From CAYTXJ01 sp965613025 (GTDB taxonomy: Bacteria; Desulfobacterota; DSM-4660; Desulfatiglandales; JALVMZ01): a stretch of 36,597 nt of DNA. Position numbers and translations under genes: made by a program. Below are positions 30,790 through 36,597 of this stretch, piece by piece. The stretch spans positions 1 to 36,597 of the forward strand of contig CBFDUE010000014.1 in assembly GCA_965613025.1 (NCBI GenBank). Direction: 5' to 3'. Positions within the stretch are counted from its first letter, which is position 1. Every line of letters starts with the position of its first letter. Under the pieces are notes generated by a model. The model was not told the DNA's origin, made no database searches, and was given only the letters and a program-made list of their open reading frames with translations.

Positions 30790-33081
30790 CTAAATTAATC
30801 CCTCCTTAAATCTGAGTCCTCCAACAATTGCCTGCCCCAGGCTCAGTCCACCATCATTGGTGGGAACCAGACTATGGGTGATCACCTCAAATCCCTCCTG
30901 CTGAAGCTTAAGGGATAGATTTTCAAATATTATCCTGTTTTGAAATACACCACCTGAAAGGGCCACTCTATTTATTCCCTCCTCATCTCTTAAGATAACA
31001 CAGAGGAGCTTAAATATCTCAATGATGCTATTATGAAATCTCTTTGCGATCACCGAAGGCCCTATACCCTTTTGAACATCTTCCACAACAGCCCTTATAA
31101 GATCAGAGATCTTTATCAAGTATCTGTCTCCTTCCTTTTCCAGACCGAATTCATAGTGGTCTTTTATGTCTTCATCGCTTATCATCTCAAGCTCCATAGG
31201 TGCTTGTCCTTCATAGCTCACCCTATGCCTCAGCCCTAAGATAGCGGCTATTGCATCAAAGAGCCTTCCACAGCTGGAGGTAGGGTAACAGTTTATATCT
31301 CTTTGTATCATCTTGAGCACCACTTCCGTATCTCTTTTAGAAATCCTCTTAAATAGAGGTATATTAAGATTTAAAAGATCACTCTCAAATGCCTTATAGA
31401 GATAGGAGATAGCGGATTTCCAGGGGTATCTTATTGCAGAGTCACCTCCTGGAAGGGGCACATATTCAAAATGTGCCCTTCTTCTAAAACGCAATGCATC
31501 TCCCACAAGGACCTCTCCTCCCCAGATATTCCCATCTGTACCATATCCTGTCCCATCCAGTGTAATACCGATAACAGGGCCAGAGATTCCATTTTCAGCT
31601 AAACAGCTTACAAGATGTGCATGATGATGCTGAACCGCAACTGTGGGTATGTCAGTCTGTTCCTTTGCATATTGGGTGGTTAGATAATCGGGGTGCATAT
31701 CATACACAAGGAGTTCAGGAGTGATGTCTAAGATCCTACTCATATGCCTTATAGTTAAAAGGAAAAATTGAAAAGTTTCCAGATTTTCCATATCCCCCAC
31801 ATGCTGACTTAAGAATGCCTTTCCATCTTTAATAAGGCATATTGTGTTTTTTAGCTCTCCTCCTAAGGCCAATACAAGGGGAAGGCCCCTAAGTCTTTCT
31901 GAAAGAAATATGGGCACAGGCACATATCCTCTGGACCTTCGGATCTGCCTGAGCTTTCCTCCCATAAAGGTTACTACAGAGTCATCGCTTCTGAGATAGA
32001 TATCTCTGTTATGAATAAGAAAATAGTCTGCAATATCTTTTAGATTTCTGAATGCATCATCATTATCTATATTTATGGGCTCATCGGTGATATTTCCACT
32101 TGTCATTACAAATATATCACCCCTTTTTTCCAAAAGGAGATAGTGGATGGGAGTGTATGGCAACATTATTCCAAAATATCTGTTCTTAGGTGAGACCTCA
32201 GATGAGAGGGGGTTACCTTTTCTTTTCCTTAATAATACTATGGGTCTTTCCTTTGAGGTAAGGATTTTCTCTTCTTCATGGGATAGGTGTGCGATCCCCT
32301 TTGCATCCTCAATATCCCTTACCATTATGGCAAAGGGCTTTTCCTCCCTTCTCTTTCTCTTTCTAAGCCTTACCACTGCCTTGTGATTTTTGGCATCTAC
32401 TGCAAGGTGAAATCCTCCTAATCCTTTTATTGCCAATATGGCACCTTTCTTTATCAGTTCCTTAGCCTTCAATATGGGATCATCACAATTCAATTTCTCC
32501 CTCTTATTATTCCACAGGGTCACCTCAGGGCCACATTTAGGACATGCATTAGGCTGGGCATGGAATCTTCTATTTTGGGGATCTTCATACTCTTCTTTAC
32601 ATAGCTTACACATCTTAAATTTCTTCATAGTGGTATTTTCCCTATCATAAGGGATATCCATTATTATGGTATAGCGTGGCCCACAGTTTGTGCAGTTAAT
32701 AAATGGATATCTATATCTTCTATCAAAGGGGTCCATCATCTCTCTTATGCAGTCTTCACACACACAGACATCTGGAGATATGAGGGTAGATCTTTCATCC
32801 CCTCTCTTGCTCTCTTCTATCTGGAAACCCTTTTCATACTTAGGGCTGATATATTCCCTTTCTATGGAAGAGATATATGCCAAAGGGGGGCAGTCTCTAA
32901 TAATATCTTTAAAAAAGCTGTCAATATGCCCGTCAGCTCCTTCTATCTCTAAGGTCACTCCATCGGATGTATTGATTACAAAGCCAGATAGTCCATATCT
33001 GCTTGCAAGCTGATAGATAAAGGGTCTAAATCCCACTCCCTGAACGATCCCCCTTATCTTTCCTCTGACCCTCTTAATCAT
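30790..33081 (-). CDS. hypF: Carbamoyltransferase HypF
   Basis: 763 residues with all domains: acylphosphatase (GIVQGVGFRPFIYQLA, about 12-27), two zinc-finger repeats (CEDCIREMMDPFDRRYRYPF, CTNCGPRYT, CKLCKEEYEDPQNRRFHAQP, CPKCGPEV), a YrdC-like domain (AIKGLGGFHLAVDA, LPYTPIHYLL, TSGNITDEPI), and a Kae1-like carbamoyltransferase domain (HHHAHLVSCLAENG near 484, LDGTGYGTDGNIWGGE, ALSGGVFQN). It converts carbamoyl phosphate to the thiocarbamate on HypE that becomes the cyanide ligands. Start ATG 33081, 30 bases after hypB, has no strong Shine-Dalgarno. Confidence 0.98.
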   Translation of the reverse strand: MIKRVRGKIRGIVQGVGFRPFIYQLASRYGLSGFVINTSDGVTLEIEGADGHIDSFFKDIIRDCPPLAYISSIEREYISPKYEKGFQIEESKRGDERSTLISPDVCVCEDCIREMMDPFDRRYRYPFINCTNCGPRYTIIMDIPYDRENTTMKKFKMCKLCKEEYEDPQNRRFHAQPNACPKCGPEVTLWNNKREKLNCDDPILKAKELIKKGAILAIKGLGGFHLAVDAKNHKAVVRLRKRKRREEKPFAIMVRDIEDAKGIAHLSHEEEKILTSKERPIVLLRKRKGNPLSSEVSPKNRYFGIMLPYTPIHYLLLEKRGDIFVMTSGNITDEPINIDNDDAFRNLKDIADYFLIHNRDIYLRSDDSVVTFMGGKLRQIRRSRGYVPVPIFLSERLRGLPLVLALGGELKNTICLIKDGKAFLSQHVGDMENLETFQFFLLTIRHMSRILDITPELLVYDMHPDYLTTQYAKEQTDIPTVAVQHHHAHLVSCLAENGISGPVIGITLDGTGYGTDGNIWGGEVLVGDALRFRRRAHFEYVPLPGGDSAIRYPWKSAISYLYKAFESDLLNLNIPLFKRISKRDTEVVLKMIQRDINCYPTSSCGRLFDAIAAILGLRHRVSYEGQAPMELEMISDEDIKDHYEFGLEKEGDRYLIKISDLIRAVVEDVQKGIGPSVIAKRFHNSIIEIFKLLCVILRDEEGINRVALSGGVFQNRIIFENLSLKLQQEGFEVITHSLVPTNDGGLSLGQAIVGGLRFKEGLI

Positions 33082-33111
33082 TGTAGGCCATGATATATTT
33101 CTTCGGATAAT

Positions 33112-33759
33112 CTAAGAGGAGAGATTTTCCTTAATCCATCTATACCACCTATCCAGCCCTTCACCTGTCTTACATGAGATTTCAAATATCTCAAGCCCTG
33201 GATTTATATCCCTTGCAGAGCTCTTGATTCGTTCCAGATCACATTCGATATAGGGCAGAAGATCTATCTTGTTAATCAGTAATACAGAGGATTCCCTAAA
33301 CATTAAAGGATACTTAGAGGGTTTGTCATCACCCTCAGTAACAGACAGTATCATGACCTTATGGTCTTCACCTATCTTAAATTCAGCAGGGCAGACCAGA
33401 TTTCCAACATTTTCAACAAAAAGGAGTCTTAATGAAGATAGATCAAGCTCCCCCAAACACTCTCTTACCATGTTTCCATCCAGATGACATGCTCCATCGG
33501 TATTTATCTGGACAACAGGAACTCCCAATTTATCAATCCTTTCAGCATCAATAGAGGATCTTATATCCCCTTCAATCACTCCAATGGGGATAGTATCTTT
33601 TAAGGATTCAATGGTTCTCTCAAGCAGAGTGGTCTTTCCTGCACCTGGAGAGCTCATAAGATTTATCACAAACACTCCATGTCTGGTAAAGATCTCCCTG
33701 TTTTCACTTGCTATCCTCTGATTTGCCTCCAATATATCCCTTACAACTTTAATCTTCAT
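33112..33759 (-). CDS. hypB: Hydrogenase nickel-insertion GTPase HypB
   Basis: 215 residues. P-loop NLMSSPGAGKTT (about 36-44), GDIRSSIDAERI, the metal-binding GACHLDGNMV with conserved Cys-His, NKIDLL (G4) and the SCKTGEGL G5 region. There is no N-terminal His-rich stretch or high-affinity CxxCGC motif, so it lacks the nickel storage function of some HypB proteins. It delivers nickel with HypA. GGGAGGTAAGGG directly precedes the ATG; hypA ends 19 bases upstream. Confidence 0.96.
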   Translation of the reverse strand: MKIKVVRDILEANQRIASENREIFTRHGVFVINLMSSPGAGKTTLLERTIESLKDTIPIGVIEGDIRSSIDAERIDKLGVPVVQINTDGACHLDGNMVRECLGELDLSSLRLLFVENVGNLVCPAEFKIGEDHKVMILSVTEGDDKPSKYPLMFRESSVLLINKIDLLPYIECDLERIKSSARDINPGLEIFEISCKTGEGLDRWYRWIKENLSS

Positions 33760-33778
33760 CCCTTACCTCCCTGTAGAT

Positions 33779-34120
33779 TTAATCTACTTCCAGCTCTTCA
33801 ATGGAAAGATCCCTTCCACCGTTAGTAAGGATCTTTTCACTTCCACACCTTGGGCATTTAAACACATATTCTTCTATTTCAAATTCCTTATCACAGTCCA
33901 TGCAGTGTGCCATAAGTGGAGGAAATTCCATAATTATCTTGGCACCTTCCATAGATGTTCCCTTTGTAATTATTTCAAAGCAGAAATTCAATGCATCAGG
34001 AACTACAGCGGTTAGCTTGCCTATCTTGAGTCTTACAGAGCGAAGTCTCTTTGCTCCGTGCCTTTCCATCTCCTCTTTTATAATATCCACAAGCCCCATA
34101 ACTATGGACATCTCATGCAT
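33779..34120 (-). CDS. hypA: Hydrogenase nickel chaperone HypA
   Basis: 113 residues, the normal size. The N-terminal nickel-binding Met-His-Glu (MHEMSIV) is intact, and the zinc domain has two CxxC pairs (CMDC and CPRC). It passes nickel to the hydrogenase large subunit with HypB. The start lies 3 bases after the stop of the DUF2333 gene, so it is part of the asnS-to-hypD run. Confidence 0.96.
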   Translation of the reverse strand: MHEMSIVMGLVDIIKEEMERHGAKRLRSVRLKIGKLTAVVPDALNFCFEIITKGTSMEGAKIIMEFPPLMAHCMDCDKEFEIEEYVFKCPRCGSEKILTNGGRDLSIEELEVD

Positions 34121-34123
34121 CTG

Positions 34124-35068
34124 TTATCCTTCTCTCAATGCCACAATAAGAGAGCCTATCTTCTGCCTTGCATCGTTAAATATGCTTGAGAGGTTCAGAG
34201 AATGATTGGCAAATATACTCCCTGGTCCTCCATTTAAAACAAGTAGGGGTTCAAAATCACATCTTCTAAAATCTTCCAGGATCTTGTCTACAAGCTGAAG
34301 GGAGTTTTTGTCCTTCAATACCTGATAGAAATCCTCTTTAATTGCCTTAAAGGATTCTCTTAACACATATGCCACTCCCTGTGCATAATAGAAATTATCG
34401 TCCACCTTATACCATGGGATATTGACCTCTACATAAGACTTAGAGCTTTTTGAGGGCTGTTCCACTTCAAGCACCTTTTTCACATCAGGGGGAGCATTTA
34501 TCAATCTGGTATTGGTGCCTCCCATAAGGGATGCATACTGGGAGAGAAGCTCTATAAGATTATCTGCCCTTGGATAGAAATGGGATTTACCATTTCTGAG
34601 ATTTTCCAGATAGATACTCAGTTTCTTATATGCCAGCTTCCATTTGCTCTCTGCAGATGGAAACCACCATTTATATGGATCGTTTGAAAGGGCAGTAAAT
34701 GCCGCTTCAGCAAAGGGGTCAAGCCTATCTGTAGATCTCAATCTGCTTAAGGTATCTCTCAATACCCTGATATTATATCTTACAGCCTCAAGCTGACCGA
34801 TCTGGAAGTTGGGGATGTTATCTAAGAATATGGTAGGCCAGAACTTATCATTGGGAAGCCACCTCTTATACATCTGTTTAATTATCTCCATATTTACCTT
34901 TACAAAATAGGCTCCCTTTATAGCTTCTGCCTTTTGAATCTTCAATGGAGCAGGTTTTCTGGAGTTTCTGATCATGACTATAAGATTAAATATTAAAAAG
35001 GCGGAAATAATTAAGATTAAAAGAGACCCTTTCCCTTTAAGCCTTTCAAATCTAACAAATTTTTTCAT
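34124..35068 (-). CDS. DUF2333-family membrane-anchored protein
   Basis: 314 residues. A basic N-terminus (KKFVRFERLKGKG) is followed by one membrane segment (about 15-33, LLILIISAFLIFNLIVMI), so the rest should lie outside the cytoplasm. The body has the DUF2333 pattern KFWPTIFLDNIPNFQIGQLE, RDTLSRLRSTD and WWFPSAESKW, followed by VEVNIPWYKVDDNFYYAQGV. The function is unknown; the family is mostly found in proteobacteria and related lineages. It sits between asnS and hypA with 11-base and 3-base gaps. AGGAGATTAGG precedes the ATG. Confidence 0.85.
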   Translation of the reverse strand: MKKFVRFERLKGKGSLLILIISAFLIFNLIVMIRNSRKPAPLKIQKAEAIKGAYFVKVNMEIIKQMYKRWLPNDKFWPTIFLDNIPNFQIGQLEAVRYNIRVLRDTLSRLRSTDRLDPFAEAAFTALSNDPYKWWFPSAESKWKLAYKKLSIYLENLRNGKSHFYPRADNLIELLSQYASLMGGTNTRLINAPPDVKKVLEVEQPSKSSKSYVEVNIPWYKVDDNFYYAQGVAYVLRESFKAIKEDFYQVLKDKNSLQLVDKILEDFRRCDFEPLLVLNGGPGSIFANHSLNLSSIFNDARQKIGSLIVALREG

Positions 35069-35079
35069 ATCCTAATCTC

Positions 35080-36465
35080 CTAAAAGTTAATATTCCCTGG
35101 GGTTCTGGGAAATGGGATCACATCCCTTATATTTCCCATACCGGTAATAAACTGCAAAAATCGCTCAAGTCCAAGTCCAAACCCTGAATGGGGGACTCCC
35201 CCATATTTTCTTAACTCTAAATACCACCAATAGTCTTTTGGATTAAGGCCTTTTTCCAGGATCTGTCCATAAAGGGTGTCATAGTCGTCTTCTCTTTGGC
35301 TTCCTCCTATTATCTCTCCTACTCCTGGAGCCAATATATCCATTGCCCTTACGGTCTTACCATCAGGATTTAATTTCATATAAAAGGGCTTTATATCCTT
35401 AGGGTAATCAGTAACAGCAACCAATCCTTTAAACATCTCATCACAGAGATATCTTTCATGCTCACTCTGAATGTCAGATCCCCACTCAGGGGTAAAAGTA
35501 AACCTCCTCTTTGAATTCTTTAAAATATCAATAGCATCATCATATGTGATACGTGAGACACCCTTTTCCAAGATAGAGTTAGTCCTCTCTATGATTCCCT
35601 TATTTTTTTTATCCAAAAATTCCATCTCATCTCTACACTCACTTAAGGCCCTTTCCATAAGATGGGTTAGGAGATCCGTGGCAATGGTGATACAGTCATC
35701 AAGATTACAGAAGGCTATTTCTGGCTCTACCATCCAGAATTCTGCTAAGTGCCTTGAAGTGTTAGAATTTTCCGCTCTAAATGCGGGCCCAAAGGTATAT
35801 ACCTTTCCAAGGGCCAGGGCATATGCCTCTGCCTCAAGCTGCCCACTTACTGTAAGATATGCAGGTCTTTTAAAAAAGTCCTCCTCATAGTCTACCCTGC
35901 CTTCTATTGTGGGAACTAAAGAGAGCTCAAAGGTGGTTACCTTAAAGAGCTCTCCTGCGCCTTCACAGTCATTTCCTGTAAGAATTGGGGTATGGATATA
36001 GATAAATCCCCTTTCCTGAAAGAATCTATGAATATTATAACATACACAATTTCTTATTCTAAAGACCGCTTCAAAGGTGCTTGTCCTTGCCCTTAGATGT
36101 GCAATACTTCTAAGATATTCAAAGGAATGCCTCTTCTTTTGCAAAGGGTAGTCTTCAGGGTCTGTCCAACCAATTACCTTGATCTCTTCTGCCCTGAGTT
36201 CGAGCTCCTGTTCTCTACCAGGGGATGGCACAATCTCACCCTTTACTTCAATTGAACAGCCAGTGGTAAGGTGTAGGATCTGGTCTCTGTAATTGGAAAG
36301 CCCTTTATCTGCTATGATCTGAAGATCCTTTATAGTGGATCCATCATTAATTATTATAAAGGAAAACCCTGCCTTTGAATCCCTCCTTGTCTTTACCCAG
36401 CCCCTTACAATAGCTTTTCTATTCAGGGGCTTTCTCTTAAATATCTCATCTATGGAAAGGATCAA
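35080..36465 (-). CDS. asnS: Asparaginyl-tRNA synthetase
   Basis: 461 residues. The N-terminal OB-fold anticodon-binding domain has VRGWVKTRRDSKAGFSFI and INDGSTIKDLQI. The class II catalytic core has FFQERGFIYIHTPILTGNDC (motif 1 region), FRAENSNTSRHLAEFWMVEPE near residue 230 (motif 2; the SNTSRH pattern distinguishes AsnRS from AspRS), and GFGLGLERFLQFITGMGNIRD near 426-446 (motif 3). It charges tRNA-Asn. The start is TTG 36465, supported by AGAGGGGGGA about 6 bases upstream. Repeat copy 3 begins 28 bases before this start and probably forms most of its upstream region. Confidence 0.96.
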   Translation of the reverse strand: MILSIDEIFKRKPLNRKAIVRGWVKTRRDSKAGFSFIIINDGSTIKDLQIIADKGLSNYRDQILHLTTGCSIEVKGEIVPSPGREQELELRAEEIKVIGWTDPEDYPLQKKRHSFEYLRSIAHLRARTSTFEAVFRIRNCVCYNIHRFFQERGFIYIHTPILTGNDCEGAGELFKVTTFELSLVPTIEGRVDYEEDFFKRPAYLTVSGQLEAEAYALALGKVYTFGPAFRAENSNTSRHLAEFWMVEPEIAFCNLDDCITIATDLLTHLMERALSECRDEMEFLDKKNKGIIERTNSILEKGVSRITYDDAIDILKNSKRRFTFTPEWGSDIQSEHERYLCDEMFKGLVAVTDYPKDIKPFYMKLNPDGKTVRAMDILAPGVGEIIGGSQREDDYDTLYGQILEKGLNPKDYWWYLELRKYGGVPHSGFGLGLERFLQFITGMGNIRDVIPFPRTPGNINF

Positions 36466-36492
36466 CTCAATCCCCCCTCTTATAATCTATCT

Positions 36493-36597
36493 GAGACCTT
36501 TGCATAACCCCTTTTTACACTGGGGGTTACACCCCCAGACCCCCAAAGATTTACTTAAAATAACCCATAATTACAGCTTTTTTCTGAGAGCTTTGAA
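36493..36597 (-). repeat. Dispersed MITE-like element, copy 3 (cut by window end)
   Basis: At least 105 bp, beginning CTGAGACCTTTGCATAACCC at 36491 and running to the edge inside GAGAGCTTTGAA, the first arm of the terminal hairpin. It differs from copy 1 at about 3 positions over the shared length and keeps the CTGGGGGT/ACCCCCAG hairpin. On the minus strand its ATG opens a 12-codon frame (MQRSQIDYKRGD) whose stop lies 5 bases before the asnS TTG. It lies upstream of asnS in the same orientation as copies 1 and 2 relative to rnc and cobU. Confidence 0.85.

Noticed and set aside
1..36597. CRISPR array, prophage or defence system
   Set aside because: No regularly spaced direct repeats, no Cas, capsid, integrase or restriction genes; nearly all genes are recognisable core or accessory metabolism.

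Overview
The window carries about 37 protein genes and three tRNAs, densely packed in both directions on AT-rich DNA with heavy AGA/AGG and ATA codon use. The gene set (DUF2333 protein, NtrC-type two-component pair, tig-clpP-clpX-lon block, hyp hydrogenase-maturation cluster, family 4 uracil-DNA glycosylase, two Fur-family regulators) suggests an anaerobic, possibly thermophilic Desulfobacterota/deltaproteobacteria-like bacterium. That assignment is an inference from gene content; there is no rRNA in the window. It is mostly a core-genome stretch, not a phage, genomic island or defence locus.

Layout. 1-7 kb: end of cutA (+), then a minus-strand run coaBC > udg > nfeD > slipin, followed by an EF-G paralogue and a MoaB/Mog gene. 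7-11.2 kb: plus-strand unit purD > membrane histidine kinase > sigma-54 activator, closed by terminators. 11.4-14 kb: minus-strand rnc > radical SAM gene > era. 14.2-16.3 kb: tRNA-Ala(GGC), an unknown gene, cobU and a metallo-beta-lactamase-fold hydrolase. 16.4-18.8 kb: FmdB-type zinc ribbon > B12-binding radical SAM gene, then HU > an unknown small gene. 18.9-25 kb: an unknown small gene, then tig, clpP, clpX and lon (+). 25-26.8 kb: tRNA-Val and tRNA-Asp > efp > epmA (+), so EF-P and its lysylating enzyme sit together. 26.8-29.7 kb: UbiB-family kinase (-), diverging from fur and a Fur-FeoA fusion (+). 29.7-36.5 kb: minus-strand asnS > DUF2333 > hypA > hypB > hypF > hypD.

The most interesting structure is a small dispersed element of about 120 bp, present three times (14032-14151, 15295-15442, and 36493 to the window end). 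It has related terminal sequences, a perfect 14-bp-arm hairpin at one end and a second hairpin inside. Copy 1 is flanked by a perfect 7-bp duplication (AGTCTAT), as expected for a non-autonomous mobile element (MITE). Removing copy 1 and one duplication rebuilds an in-frame older beginning of rnc. The element therefore appears to have landed in the first codons of rnc and now supplies its ATG. All three copies point the same way, with that ATG-bearing end just before a minus-strand gene (rnc, cobU, asnS).

Other points of note: a Fur-like protein fused to FeoA with an altered recognition helix; an EF-G paralogue lacking the catalytic switch-II histidine; a hyp cluster without hypC or hypE; and two promoters placed so close to start codons that leaderless transcripts are likely. 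No CRISPR array, complete IS element, phage gene or riboswitch was seen.
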